From: Rhizobium sp. R634
GTDB taxonomy: Bacteria; Pseudomonadota; Alphaproteobacteria; Rhizobiales; Rhizobiaceae
Reading direction: 5' to 3'
Assembly (NCBI RefSeq): GCF_002211305.1
Contig: NZ_LOKW01000012.1
Span: 310,001-374,000 of the forward strand
Length of the DNA stretch: 64,000 bases
Shown piece by piece: positions 9,224 to 18,324 of the stretch (position 1 is its first letter; each line of letters begins with the position of its first letter). Below the pieces are notes generated by a model. That model did not search any database and was not told the DNA's origin. It saw nothing but the letters and a program-made list of their open reading frames with translations. Both the position numbers and the translations under genes were made by a program.

Positions 9224-9750
9224 GCTTCATCGTCGTTTCGCCGCTGTCTCGCATCGCGGAAATGGCGGTGCGCCACAAGGCGCGCGACATGATCAGCCTG
9301 ATCGCCAAGGAGCAGGCCTTTCATCGGCCGGCAGTGATTGCGGCCGAGCGTCATCTGACACTCGGCATGAACGACATCAGCTTCAAGGGCACCGGCGATC
9401 TCGTGGCGCCTGACGAGACGCACGTTCGAGCCCTGATCGACTTTGCCGCCTCATGGCGTCAGGAGACACCACTGCTCATCCATTGCTGGATGGGCGTATC
9501 CCGCTCTCCGGCGGCCGCGCTGATCGCTGCCCTGTCGCTGGCACCCGATCAGAGCGAGGAAGAGCTTGCAAACAGGCTGCGGACCGCCTCGCCTTTCGCC
9601 ACGCCGAATGCCCGGCTGATCGAAATCGGCGATGCCCTGCTTAACCGCGGCGGCCGGCTGGTTACGGCCGTGCGGGCAATCGGCCGTGGCGCCGATGCTG
9701 ACGGCAACGCGCCTTTCCTGCTCGCGATCAAAGACACCGCCAGCGGTTGA
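9220..9750 (+). CDS. cysteine-based protein tyrosine phosphatase-like protein
   Basis: The 176-residue protein contains the CX5R phosphatase loop HCWMGVSRSPAAA with the nucleophilic Cys near residue 90. An Asp in the preceding FKGTGDLVAPDETH may act as general acid. It begins with GTG overlapping the HD hydrolase stop by four bases, so both are made from one message, probably with the YgfZ-like protein. Substrate (protein or small molecule) cannot be told from sequence. Confidence 0.82.
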   Translation: MSFIVVSPLSRIAEMAVRHKARDMISLIAKEQAFHRPAVIAAERHLTLGMNDISFKGTGDLVAPDETHVRALIDFAASWRQETPLLIHCWMGVSRSPAAALIAALSLAPDQSEEELANRLRTASPFATPNARLIEIGDALLNRGGRLVTAVRAIGRGADADGNAPFLLAIKDTASG

Positions 9751-9808
9751 CGCTACCGCGCCCTGCTCCATCTAGCCCCACGACGCATGATCAGCAGGGC
9801 CAGAATCT

Positions 9809-10687
9809 ATGGAACAACAGGCAAACGATGTCCTCCTCGCCACGCGCACAGCGCTGAGCCAGGCAAGCGCGCTCGCCGTACAATATTCCTTCTCCATTCT
9901 CGGGGCAGTGATCCTGCTCGTCGTCGGCTGGACGCTGGCCGGCTTCATCAGCCGCTGGGCCTATGAAGGCCTGTCGCGCATCCATGGCATCGACGAAACG
10001 CTGGCGCGCTTCTTCACCAATGTGGTGCGCTATGCGCTGCTCATCCTTGTGTTCATTACCGTGCTCGGCCAGTTCGGCGTCCAGACTGCTTCGATCATCG
10101 CGACGCTCGGCGCGGCGGGCCTGGCGATCGGTCTGGCGCTCCAGGGGACGCTGCAGAATATCGCAGCCGGCATCATGCTCTTGGTCCTCAGGCCGTTTCG
10201 CGTCGGCGAATATATCGAGACCAGCAGCGTGGCCGGCACGGTGCGCGAGATCGGATTGTTTGCGACAGAACTCAGGACCGGCGACGGGCTCTATCGGCTG
10301 GCGCCGAATTCGACGCTCTGGAACACGCCGATTACCAACTTCAGCCGCGAACCGACGCGGCAGAACGACCTGAAGATCAACATTTCTCGTGAGGACGACC
10401 TTGATCTGGCGATGGAGACGTTGATGGGCACTGCCAAACGCAATCCCAAGGTGCTGACGTCACCGGCACCCAGCGTTTTCATCGACAGCCTTGGTGACAG
10501 CACAATATCGGTCACGCTGCGCTACTGGGCAAAGACGGGTGACTGGTGGCAGGTGAGCCGGGACATGGTGAAGCGGGTAAAGCTTGCCTTCGACGAAAAG
10601 GACGATCCGGCCGCTATGTCGGACGATCCGGCGCCCGGAAAAAGGTCCAACGGCACCGCGACGGCCGAAAAGCCAACGCGGCAGTGA
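9809..10687 (+). CDS. small-conductance mechanosensitive channel, MscS family
   Basis: The 292-residue protein has three predicted membrane helices (residues ~28-50, 72-95, 100-125). The third is the pore helix in AAGLAIGLALQGTLQNIAAG. It is followed by the beta domain (RPFRVGEYIE; LRTGDGLYRLAPNSTLWN) and a charged, Pro-rich C-terminal tail. This is the compact MscS type that releases solutes on osmotic downshift. It is convergent with sodC, 31 bases apart. Confidence 0.92.
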   Translation: MEQQANDVLLATRTALSQASALAVQYSFSILGAVILLVVGWTLAGFISRWAYEGLSRIHGIDETLARFFTNVVRYALLILVFITVLGQFGVQTASIIATLGAAGLAIGLALQGTLQNIAAGIMLLVLRPFRVGEYIETSSVAGTVREIGLFATELRTGDGLYRLAPNSTLWNTPITNFSREPTRQNDLKINISREDDLDLAMETLMGTAKRNPKVLTSPAPSVFIDSLGDSTISVTLRYWAKTGDWWQVSRDMVKRVKLAFDEKDDPAAMSDDPAPGKRSNGTATAEKPTRQ

Positions 10688-10718
10688 AATATTTTAGCGC
10701 GGAAGCGGCTCGTCGGCT

Positions 10719-11234
10719 TTATTGGACGACGCCGCAGGAAAGTCTTTCCCCGGCGTCGCCGGAAGGCTGGCTGCGATAATCATCCGAATTGTCGTGCACC
10801 ATCAATGCCCGACCGCGAATACCGTCGGTCTTGCCGTCGAGGGTAACCATTGTGTTGAAGATCTGCGCCCTCAGCACGCCGTCCTGTCCGACATATTGAT
10901 TGGGCATGTCGCCGGGGTGCGGCCCCTTGGCGGCCAGAATGCCGTGCTCCGCCGTCTCGGGGTTGAAATGGCCGCCCGCCGATTCATGATGGGTCGCGGC
11001 GTCGCAACGGCCGGTCTCGTGAACATGGAAGGCCACCCATTTGTTCACGGGCAGTCCTGATATCTCGACTTCGATCAGGACGCCGCCATTGGCGGCGGCC
11101 GTCAACTGCGCGCGGCCGTCCTCCTTGCCGTCCTTATCGACGAAATTGGCGACCGCCGTCTGCTTCTCCTGGGCGCCTGCCGGAAATGCAACAGCAAGCA
11201 AGCTCAGGGCGGCAATGGTGCACATGGCTTTCAT
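10719..11234 (-). CDS. sodC: periplasmic Cu/Zn superoxide dismutase
   Basis: The 171-residue protein converts superoxide to H2O2 in the periplasm. A signal peptide (MKAMCTIAALSLLAVAFPAG) is followed by metal-site sequence: AFHVHETGRC, HHESAGGHFNP, GPHPGDMPN and RALMVHDNSDDY. The cysteines of the conserved disulfide are in GRCD and the C-terminal LSCGVV. A long in-frame extension to 11360 is rejected because GGAAGGAAA lies just before the ATG at 11234 and the signal peptide starts there. Confidence 0.94.
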   Translation of the reverse strand: MKAMCTIAALSLLAVAFPAGAQEKQTAVANFVDKDGKEDGRAQLTAAANGGVLIEVEISGLPVNKWVAFHVHETGRCDAATHHESAGGHFNPETAEHGILAAKGPHPGDMPNQYVGQDGVLRAQIFNTMVTLDGKTDGIRGRALMVHDNSDDYRSQPSGDAGERLSCGVVQ

Positions 11235-11313
11235 GGAGATTTCCTTCCGTCCGGTTGTCTTTTTGAACGTGTCAGCCCGGAAGGTGTTCCTGATGCAAGG
11301 CCCGGAATGAGAA

Positions 11314-11335
11314 AAGCCGGCCAAACGGCCGGCTT
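11314..11335 (-). terminator. intrinsic terminator of the EF-hand gene
   Basis: On the minus strand a GC-rich stem (AAGCCGGCC / GGCCGGCTT with a short loop) is followed by TTTTCTC, 26 bases after the stop of the gene ending at 11361. It also insulates sodC from that gene. Confidence 0.8.
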
Positions 11336-11360
11336 GCAGATCGTCAGGTTGACACGCCAC

Positions 11361-11702
11361 TCAGGCCACGGCGTTGAAATCGAACTGGCCGTAGGTGTTG
11401 CGATAGAGAGCGTCGGACTGATCGCCGGTGGAAGGCGCGGTCTGCTGCAACGGATAGGGAACAGCGATGCTGTTGGCCACGTCGCTGTGACGCGTATCCA
11501 TCATCAGCGCGACGAGGCTGCCGGAGAACTTCGGCTGCGCATCGCTTGCCTGGTCCTCTTCCAGGATTTCCTTGATGATGCCGGGCTTCTCGTCCGCAGC
11601 GCGTTCGCCGCGGCTGAGCACGCCGTCGCCATTGGCATCGAGCCGGGACAGCGTCGCCAGATATGCATATGAAGTGTCTGAAACGGATGTGGTGCGGGTC
11701 AT
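11361..11702 (-). CDS. single EF-hand protein
   Basis: The 113-residue protein has one canonical calcium loop, DANGDGVLSRGE, at residues ~23-34 with the preceding helix LATLSRL. The rest (PKFSGSLVALMMDTRH; ALYRNTYGQFDF) is not a family I can name. There is no signal peptide. GGAGG sits six bases before the ATG at 11702. It diverges from the GGDEF-EAL gene across a 449-bp intergenic region holding a CtrA-type box. Confidence 0.75.
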   Translation of the reverse strand: MTRTTSVSDTSYAYLATLSRLDANGDGVLSRGERAADEKPGIIKEILEEDQASDAQPKFSGSLVALMMDTRHSDVANSIAVPYPLQQTAPSTGDQSDALYRNTYGQFDFNAVA

Positions 11703-11814
11703 ACAAACCTCCATTCACCGCCTTCTGCCGGTGGTGTTTGTACGCAATACGAAGGTGAGAAATCAGGTGTTGAAGTGGTGGTTAAACTGATTTGCGCAGT
11801 GCGTCAATAAGTTG

Positions 11815-11829
11815 TTAACCTCTGCTTAA
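11815..11829. promoter_or_regulatory. CtrA-type full binding site
   Basis: TTAA-N7-TTAA (TTAACCTCTGCTTAA) matches the full CtrA site of Alphaproteobacteria and is extended by C at 11830. A further TTAA half lies at 11782. It stands between the EF-hand gene (start 11702, minus) and the GGDEF-EAL gene (start 12152, plus); either could be the target. Apart from this box I see nothing definite in 11703-12151. Confidence 0.5.
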
Positions 11830-12151
11830 CGATGATTGACAAAACCTAAAGGAGCACCGGGTAAGAGCTTTCGGCCCTCTCCAGCCGGCCGCATACCCCG
11901 TATTTCAGAGGTTTTTCACATATAAAACAAATGCATGAGCGGATGCATATCTCTGCTGCAATGCAACCGAATATTAATTCGGACCATACAAAGTGAGAGG
12001 CGCAAATCACTACCAGACCGTTTATCCTGCAGAAAATCAATTTCTGAGCACCATTGGGGAAAGTTTCCATGTCCGGCGCGATGAGGTACGTCCATCAGAG
12101 GAAGACGCGTTCCGCCGTTGCCGTCACCACCTCCCTGCAAGACGCACCCAC

Positions 12152-14026
12152 ATGAAAGCCGAGACGCTCTTCTGGCAGCAATGTGCGCAGGCCGTCACAG
12201 CGGATGGCTCGATCGACGCGCAGCGTCTGATGGATCTCGTTATAGCAACCTATCGCAGCCACGAAAGCGACTATGGCGAAATCGAGAGAAGTGTCGAAAC
12301 GCTGCTGAGGGAAACCCGAGCGCTGAAAGGCGAGGTTGCCTCGGTCACGCAGGCATTCGAGGAACAGAAAGAGCTCTTCGAAGTCATTCTCGACAACCTG
12401 CCGCTCGGCCTCAGCGTCTTCGACGCCGATCAGCGGCTGAGCTTTTCCAACACCCGCTTCCGTCAGCTCTTCGGCCTCAAGCGAGAAGATGTCGATGCGG
12501 GTGCGACGATTGCCGATCTCATCGGCAGAATCCGCGGCACGGAGAGCGCCGGCGCGAGGCCCGACCAGCGGAGCAGAAAGCATTCCACCGCGACCGCAAG
12601 AAACGACAGCCTTCGCCGGCGTGAATGGCGAATGGACGATGGCCGCATCATCCAGAGCATGGTGACCATCCTTGCGGACGGCAGCAGTATCGCAATCCAT
12701 GCCGATATTACCGACGATCGAAAGGCAGCCGAGCGCATCACCTATCTCGCGCACCACGACCCGCTGACCGGCCTTCCGAACCGCATCCATTTCCGCGAGC
12801 AGGTCGATGCAGCACTCGCCGAGCGCAGGCCGGACGAGCAGATCGCGCTCGTGCATCTCAATCTCGACCGGTTCAAATCGATCAACAACACGATGGGTGC
12901 TTCGGCCGGCGACAAGATCCTGCAGCAGGTTGCCGATCGTATCCGCGCCTCGGCCGGGGGAAACATCCTAGCGCGGCTCGGTTCGGACGAATTCGCCATT
13001 CTCCAGACCGGCAGGCAGCAGCCGTGGAACGTCACGGCGCTTGCCGACCAGATCCGCCGGGAACTATCCGAACCGTTCCTCCGCGGCGAAAAACAGATGG
13101 AACTCAGCGTCTCCATGGGCATCGCGGTCGCGCCTGGGGATGGCGAGGAAACCGATGTGCTGCTGAAACATGCCGGCGTGGCCCTCTCGCACGCCAAGGC
13201 GGACGGACGCAAGCGCGAGCGCTTCTTCACCGACGAGATGGAGGCGCAGATGCAACTGCGCCATGCGCTGGAGGCCGACCTCAGAGCCGCCATGCAGAAG
13301 GAAGAATTCGAGCTGCATTACCAGCCGCTCTACGATCTTTCGCAGCGGCGCATCTGCGGCTTCGAGGCTCTCATCCGCTGGAACCACCCGATCCGGGGCC
13401 GCGTTTCGCCGATGGATTTCATCCCCCTTGCGGAGGAACTCGGCCTCATCGTCGATATCGGCCGCTGGGTTTTGCGCCAGGCCTGCAGCGATGCGGCGCA
13501 ATGGCCGGAGGAGATCAAGGTTGCCGTCAACGTTTCGGCGATCCAGTTCAGCGGCACCGACCTGCCGCAGGATGTCAGTGAGGCCCTTGCCGCCGCCTCG
13601 CTGTCGCCATCGCGGCTTGAACTGGAGATCACGGAGAGCGTGCTGATGGAAAATCTCTCCGAGGTGCTGCCGATCCTGCATGCGCTGAAGGAGCGCGGCA
13701 TCCGCATCTCGATGGACGATTTCGGCACCGGCTATTCGTCGCTGAGCTACCTCTCGAGCTTCCCCTTCGACAAGATCAAGATCGACAAATCCTTCGTCAA
13801 CGACATTGCCGACAACAAGGAGGCTCATGCGATCATGCGCGCCATCATCCTGCTCGGCGATGCGCTCGGCATGCGCGTCACCGTCGAGGGCGTCGAAACC
13901 GCCGCGCAAGTGGCGCTGCTCGAATGCGAGGAATGCGACGAGATCCAGGGCTACTACATCAGTCAGCCGAGGCCGGCGCGCGACATTCCCCATCTTCTCT
14001 CGCTGCCGCCGAAGACGGCAGCATGA
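12152..14026 (+). CDS. PAS-GGDEF-EAL protein, probable cyclic-di-GMP phosphodiesterase
   Basis: The 624-residue protein has an N-terminal helical region, a PAS-like domain (residues ~75-190, starting VILDNLPLGLSVFD), a GGDEF domain introduced by HDPLTGLPNR, and an EAL domain. The GGDEF site reads GSDEF (~275), so the second glycine is lost, and no RxxD inhibitory site is visible upstream; cyclase activity is doubtful. The EAL domain is complete: EALIRW (~405), ITESV, DDFGTGYSSLSYL, KIDKSFV and VEGVET. Net cyclic-di-GMP hydrolysis is inferred. No membrane segment is seen. The frame is open upstream to 11993; ATG 12152 is chosen because family-like sequence begins there, though its ribosome site is weak. 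Confidence 0.85.
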   Translation: MKAETLFWQQCAQAVTADGSIDAQRLMDLVIATYRSHESDYGEIERSVETLLRETRALKGEVASVTQAFEEQKELFEVILDNLPLGLSVFDADQRLSFSNTRFRQLFGLKREDVDAGATIADLIGRIRGTESAGARPDQRSRKHSTATARNDSLRRREWRMDDGRIIQSMVTILADGSSIAIHADITDDRKAAERITYLAHHDPLTGLPNRIHFREQVDAALAERRPDEQIALVHLNLDRFKSINNTMGASAGDKILQQVADRIRASAGGNILARLGSDEFAILQTGRQQPWNVTALADQIRRELSEPFLRGEKQMELSVSMGIAVAPGDGEETDVLLKHAGVALSHAKADGRKRERFFTDEMEAQMQLRHALEADLRAAMQKEEFELHYQPLYDLSQRRICGFEALIRWNHPIRGRVSPMDFIPLAEELGLIVDIGRWVLRQACSDAAQWPEEIKVAVNVSAIQFSGTDLPQDVSEALAAASLSPSRLELEITESVLMENLSEVLPILHALKERGIRISMDDFGTGYSSLSYLSSFPFDKIKIDKSFVNDIADNKEAHAIMRAIILLGDALGMRVTVEGVETAAQVALLECEECDEIQGYYISQPRPARDIPHLLSLPPKTAA

Positions 14027-14186
14027 GGAGTTATTCCGAAGCCGCCTCGATTGCGACTCGCGCGGCAAGCCGGTACTAGAACTTAGGCTCTGCAGATCTC
14101 GCTGCGAAACCCGTGTCTGCCCGCCTGCTTCCGGCTTCGGCCGGTCTTCCATCGACAGCCCGATTTTCTCAACGACAGGTGACGCA

Positions 14187-14831
14187 ATGTTCATGGCCGA
14201 GGCCTTCTCTCCTCATGAAACGCTTGCAGCAGCACTGGTCCCGCATGCGGCTGAAGGCGACGACGGCTCGCACGACCTCGCCCATATCCTGCGCGTCTTC
14301 AAGAACGCCATGCGCATCCATGCCGGGGAAGGCGGAGACGGGCGCGTTCTTGCCGCCTCCGTACTTCTGCACGACTGCGTTGCGGTCGAGAAGAATTCAC
14401 CGCTGAGGGCAAGGGCATCGGCGCTGGCGGCCGAGAAGGCATCTTCGATCCTGGCAGAACTCGGCTGGAGCAGAGAAGATATCGACGCCGTGGCCCATGC
14501 CATCACCGCCCACAGCTTCTCGGCCGGCGTCGCGCCGCAGACGATGGAGGCAAAGATCCTGCAGGATGCCGACCGTCTGGACGCGATCGGCATGGTCGGC
14601 GCGGCACGCTGCTTCTATATCGGCGGGCGCTTGGGGTCAGGGCTTTACGATCCATTCGATCCGGCTGGGGCCAACCGGCCGCTCGACGACAAGCGCTATG
14701 CCATTGACCACTTCCAGACGAAGCTGTTCAAACTGGCGGAAGGATTCCAGACCGAGACCGGCCGCAGGCTGGCGGCGGCGCGCGACAAGAGCCTGCGCGA
14801 CTTTCTCTCGGCCTTCATGGACGAAATTTAG
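14187..14831 (+). CDS. HD-domain phosphohydrolase
   Basis: The 214-residue protein shows HD-domain metal ligands: GSHDLAHILRV (~30), SVLLHDCVAV (HD at ~61), AHAITAHSF (~108) and QDADRLDAIG (~130). This pattern is that of the YpgQ/YedJ group of cytoplasmic HD hydrolases acting on nucleotides; substrate unknown. AGGTG precedes the ATG. It is followed by the MOSC gene after 23 bases and probably cotranscribed with it. Confidence 0.85.
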   Translation: MFMAEAFSPHETLAAALVPHAAEGDDGSHDLAHILRVFKNAMRIHAGEGGDGRVLAASVLLHDCVAVEKNSPLRARASALAAEKASSILAELGWSREDIDAVAHAITAHSFSAGVAPQTMEAKILQDADRLDAIGMVGAARCFYIGGRLGSGLYDPFDPAGANRPLDDKRYAIDHFQTKLFKLAEGFQTETGRRLAAARDKSLRDFLSAFMDEI

Positions 14832-14854
14832 GGGACGAAACCCAGGAGAACGGC

Positions 14855-15712
14855 ATGCGTGTCAGCGACCTCTTCATCTACCCTCTCAAGAGCGCTCGCG
14901 GCATTGCGCTGCCCGCCGCCGAGATCGACGCCTACGGGCTTCCCGGCGACCGGCGGGCGATGATTACCGATGCGCAGGGCCACTTCATCACTCAGCGCGA
15001 ATTGCCGGACCTCGCACGCATCAACGTGCGATCCGAATCGGGCGCCTTCCGGCTGCTGATGCAGGGAAGGCAGGACATAGCAGTACCGCCGCCTCAGCCT
15101 GAAAGCCGCATGGATGTGACCGTGTGGAAATCGACCGTCAGCGCCGCTGTTGCCGACCCGGAAAGCAACCACCAGCTGTCCGAATGGCTCGGCCGCGAGG
15201 TGCGGCTGGTCTTCTTCGACGGGCAAGCGCGGCGCACGGCAAACGTCGAATGGGCCGGGGAAGGCACGCCCGTCAGCTTCACCGACGGCTATCAAATCCT
15301 GGTGACGACGACCGGCTCGCTGAAAGCGTTGAATGCCGATCTCGCCGCCCATGGGGAGGGAAGCGTCGGCATGGAACGCTTCCGCCCGAACATCGTCATC
15401 GACACCGACGAGGCCTGGCCGGAGGACCGCTGGGCGGCGATCGAGATCGCCGGCATCCGTTTCGATCTCGTCAAACCCTGCTCGCGCTGCATCATGACGA
15501 CGCAGGACCAGCAGACCGGTTCGCGCGACGTGGCAAACCCGATGCCCGCCATGGGCCGCATTCGCATGTCGGCTGACCGGCGTGTGCCCGGCCCGCTCTT
15601 CGGCTGGAACGCCACGCCGCGCGGCAGCGGCCGGATCTCGATCGGAGACGCCGTCCGCATCCTCGAAGAGAGACCCGAAGGCTGGGCGCTCAAGCGCCGC
15701 GCCGCAGCCTGA
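14855..15712 (+). CDS. MOSC-domain protein
   Basis: The 285-residue protein has the N-terminal beta-barrel of MOSC proteins (YPLKSARGI; LPGDRRAMITD) and a C-terminal MOSC domain with FRPNIVIDT, WAAIEIAGIRF and the conserved cysteine region KPCSRCIMTTQD near residue 208. This architecture resembles mARC/YcbX molybdenum-cofactor reductases, which reduce N-hydroxylated compounds. There is no ferredoxin domain, so an external electron donor would be needed. It is convergent with the aldo/keto reductase, three bases apart. Confidence 0.85.
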   Translation: MRVSDLFIYPLKSARGIALPAAEIDAYGLPGDRRAMITDAQGHFITQRELPDLARINVRSESGAFRLLMQGRQDIAVPPPQPESRMDVTVWKSTVSAAVADPESNHQLSEWLGREVRLVFFDGQARRTANVEWAGEGTPVSFTDGYQILVTTTGSLKALNADLAAHGEGSVGMERFRPNIVIDTDEAWPEDRWAAIEIAGIRFDLVKPCSRCIMTTQDQQTGSRDVANPMPAMGRIRMSADRRVPGPLFGWNATPRGSGRISIGDAVRILEERPEGWALKRRAAA

Positions 15713-15715
15713 TCG

Positions 15716-16711
15716 TCAAACGCGGGCGAGCGCTTCGTCGATCCCCGCCATAACATCGGCCGGCAGCGGGCCCTTTTCCAGGGCGCCGGCATTTTCCTCG
15801 ACCTGGGCGACGGTCCGAAAGCCCGGAATGGGAAGGTTGCGCGGCGAGCGCGCCCAAAGCCAGGCAAGCGCCCCTTGCGTCAGCGAACGGCCGCCCGATG
15901 TTAGGAGATCGCGGACGGCATCGAGCCGTGCGGCGAATTCCGGGGCCATACGCCCATCCTTGAAATAGACCATCCAGTCGAGGGCGGCACCCCGCACATC
16001 CTTGGCGCCGACAGCCTTGTCGGCGGTAAATTTTCCGGTGAGCAGCCCCATGGCCAGCGGACCGCGATTGATGGAAATCAGGTTCTCGCTCTCGATCACC
16101 GCGATCATCTTCGGCACCGGCTCGAAGACGTTCATCGTATGCTGGACCGAGACATATCCTTGGCGGCGGGCATGACGCCCGGCCCGATCCGGATAATCGG
16201 TGCTCCAGCCGAACGCATCGATCTTGCCTTCGCTGCGCAGCGCTTCCAGCACGTCGAAGACGGCATCCGATTGCTCCGGCGGAAAATCATTGAGGTGGAA
16301 TTGCAGAAGGTCGAGGCGATCGCGCTTCAGACGGCGCAGCGAGGTCTCGACAGAGCGGCGGATGAAGACTTCATCGGCAAAGGCGCCGATCGCCTGCTTC
16401 GTTTCAGGATCAGTAGCGAAGCCGAATTTGGTGGCGATGACGATATCATCGCGATTGCCGATCGCGCGGCCGAGAACCTCTTCCGAGTGACCGGCGCCGT
16501 AGTTCGAGGCGGTGTCGAAGAAACGTATGCCGAGCTCGATGGCGCGGTCGATGGCAGCGACCGACTCCTCGTCGTCGACCTCCCCCCAGCCGAGCGGCGT
16601 CTCGCCGGCAAAGAAGGGGCCGCCGATCGCCCAGCATCCCATGCCGAGGCGCGGAATCTCGCGGCCGTTCCAGAGCGTGATCGTCGTCGATGGTGTGGGC
16701 TTGGTCAGCAT
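15716..16711 (-). CDS. aldo/keto reductase
   Basis: The 331-residue protein is a TIM-barrel NAD(P)H-dependent oxidoreductase. Catalytic residues are visible: Asp and Tyr in FFDTASNYGAGHSEEVLG, Lys in VIATKFGF, His in LLQFHLND. The C-terminal IPGFRTVAQVEENAGA is the NADPH-binding stretch. AAGGAGG lies five bases before the ATG, which rules out a much longer in-frame extension upstream. The substrate is not predictable; this group includes the YajO/Tas-type reductases. Confidence 0.9.
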   Translation of the reverse strand: MLTKPTPSTTITLWNGREIPRLGMGCWAIGGPFFAGETPLGWGEVDDEESVAAIDRAIELGIRFFDTASNYGAGHSEEVLGRAIGNRDDIVIATKFGFATDPETKQAIGAFADEVFIRRSVETSLRRLKRDRLDLLQFHLNDFPPEQSDAVFDVLEALRSEGKIDAFGWSTDYPDRAGRHARRQGYVSVQHTMNVFEPVPKMIAVIESENLISINRGPLAMGLLTGKFTADKAVGAKDVRGAALDWMVYFKDGRMAPEFAARLDAVRDLLTSGGRSLTQGALAWLWARSPRNLPIPGFRTVAQVEENAGALEKGPLPADVMAGIDEALARV

Positions 16712-16809
16712 GACATCCTCCTTGGCTGGCTGCCCCAAGACATAGGAAGCGTGCATGGGCGGGTAAACCGCCAAATCCGGAGGATGTTTTGCAGCAGTAA
16801 AAAACGATG

Positions 16810-17580
16810 TCAGGCCGAAATACCGTTCGGACCGGACAGCGCGCTCAAAGCCGGGTTCAGCGCCTTGAGCGCAGCCTGGACGAAGCCATCGCGGGCCGCC
16901 CCGGCCTCGATGCCGCGCGGTTCGTAAACATGGCGGTGCAGAAAGAACCCGGTCAGCCGGAATGCGGCGGCCAGACTGTCGAAATCGGCGGCGTAACTGC
17001 CTTCGGCGCCGAGGAATGGCGGCAGGAGCAGCATCTTGTCGGCCCAGGGGGCGCCTGCGCTGCGGCTGACGGCGCGGCCGGACTTCGGCGAAACATAGGC
17101 AAGATCGGAACGGACGCCGGTGGCGGCGCATTCGGCGAGATCGAGGCCGAAGCCGAGATCGTTCAGCACCGCAAGCTCGAAACGCACGAACAGCTCGCCG
17201 GCATCGGCCGGATTGTGCAGATGATCGAGGATGACCTCCAGCGCATCGAAGAGATGCGGATGCGGGTCACGCTCCGGCAGCAGCCTGAGCAGCGCGCCCA
17301 TCGCCTGGACGCCGTAGACGGCGGTCGCCGTTTCCATCAGCCGGGCGGCACGCAGCGTCACCGGCTCGACGCGGAATTCGCCGAGATGCTCGTCAAGCCT
17401 GGCACGCCAGATGATCTCCACCGCATTGCCCGGCTGCAGCACCGGCTGCATCGCCCGAGAGCGGCCGGAACGCACCATGCCGAGATGGCGGCCGCGATCA
17501 CGCGTCATCACCTCGGCGATGACGCTCGTCTCGCCGTGGCGTTTGACGCCCAGAATGATCGCATGGTCTTGCCACTGCAT
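16810..17580 (-). CDS. recO: DNA repair protein RecO
   Basis: The 256-residue protein has the RecO N-terminal OB fold ([20 protein letters not shown]) and the helical C-terminal domain ([38 protein letters not shown]). RecO loads RecA on gapped DNA with RecF/RecR and anneals SSB-coated strands. The zinc-finger cysteines of many RecO proteins are replaced here: the region after [10 protein letters not shown] lacks the four-Cys pattern. It lies in the same orientation as era and rnc further along, with a regulator pair inserted between. Confidence 0.92.
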   Translation of the reverse strand: MQWQDHAIILGVKRHGETSVIAEVMTRDRGRHLGMVRSGRSRAMQPVLQPGNAVEIIWRARLDEHLGEFRVEPVTLRAARLMETATAVYGVQAMGALLRLLPERDPHPHLFDALEVILDHLHNPADAGELFVRFELAVLNDLGFGLDLAECAATGVRSDLAYVSPKSGRAVSRSAGAPWADKMLLLPPFLGAEGSYAADFDSLAAAFRLTGFFLHRHVYEPRGIEAGAARDGFVQAALKALNPALSALSGPNGISA

Positions 17581-17645
17581 CGAAAGAAGCCTTTACGGAC
17601 GACGAATCATCCTAATGCAAGGGCCGGCTTATGTCATGAAAGCCT

Positions 17646-18008
17646 TCAGGCCGCAGCCGGGAAAAGCCTCTGCAGGAATTCCCGCATCGCCCTCTCGTCG
17701 AAAGGCTTTACCAGAAGCGGGATATGCTGCAGGTCGGGCGGAAAATCGCGCGGATCGGAATAGCCGCTGACGAAGCCGAAAGGAATGCCGACATCGAGAA
17801 GATGGCGGGCAAATCCGAAGCTCATTCCCTCGCCGAGATTGACGTCGAGAAGAGCAAAATCATATCTCTGCGCAGCGATGGCCGCCCTCGCCTGCTCCAG
17901 GCTGCCGACGATATCGATGCTCTGGACGCCGGAGAGGCGCAGAATATCTTCCGCCTCCATCGCGATGATCAAACTGTCCTCAAGAACCAGAACACGGATT
18001 GCGCTCAT
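17646..18008 (-). CDS. single-domain response regulator
   Basis: The 120-residue protein is a bare receiver domain: acidic pocket in VLVLEDSLII, phosphoacceptor Asp in FALLDVNLGEG (~52), Thr/Ser position in GFVSGYSD, and Lys in LLVKPFDE (~104). No output domain is present, as in CheY-like or FixJ-receiver-only proteins. No histidine kinase lies nearby. The upstream region (18009-18324) holds a rhizobial repeat. A short open frame ending exactly over this start is noted but not accepted. Confidence 0.88.
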   Translation of the reverse strand: MSAIRVLVLEDSLIIAMEAEDILRLSGVQSIDIVGSLEQARAAIAAQRYDFALLDVNLGEGMSFGFARHLLDVGIPFGFVSGYSDPRDFPPDLQHIPLLVKPFDERAMREFLQRLFPAAA

Positions 18009-18223
18009 GATTCCATGCCTTCGCCGGGCCGCCCCAGTCGTTCCGCCAACATCATTGCCTCCGGTGCCCCGCATGGCACGCTATCGGTGAATTCCGCCAC
18101 CACGTCCTGAATAAAACATTTTTCTGCCCAGTCGATAAGAATCAAATCGGAGGGAAGATGGTGACGACCTTATTTTCCCAACTGCTAATCCGCATTTAAA
18201 AAAGACATAACAAGCCGGTTGGC

Positions 18224-18286
18224 TAAAGCGCACCGCGCAAAAGCGTGCAGCGGTTTTGCGGCGGCGACATGTGAACAAATAAAGAC
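18224..18286. repeat. rhizobial intergenic repeat with CGCAAAA/TTTTGCG arms
   Basis: The element contains AAAGCGCACCGCGCAAAA followed by GTGCAGCGGTTTTGCGG and a tail with ACATGTGAACAAATAAAG. CGCAAAA and TTTTGCG form the central inverted arms. I recall near-identical elements between many Rhizobium genes. It fills much of the gap between the response regulator and the Crp/Fnr gene; I see no gene in 18009-18324. Confidence 0.55.
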
Positions 18287-18324
18287 CCAAGCGAAAGGAG
18301 CGAATCTGAAAGATCGCGACGCGC

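Noticed and set aside
17997..18107. Short minus-strand frame ending over the response-regulator start, suggesting translational coupling
   Set aside because: No convincing ribosome site or family; likely chance.
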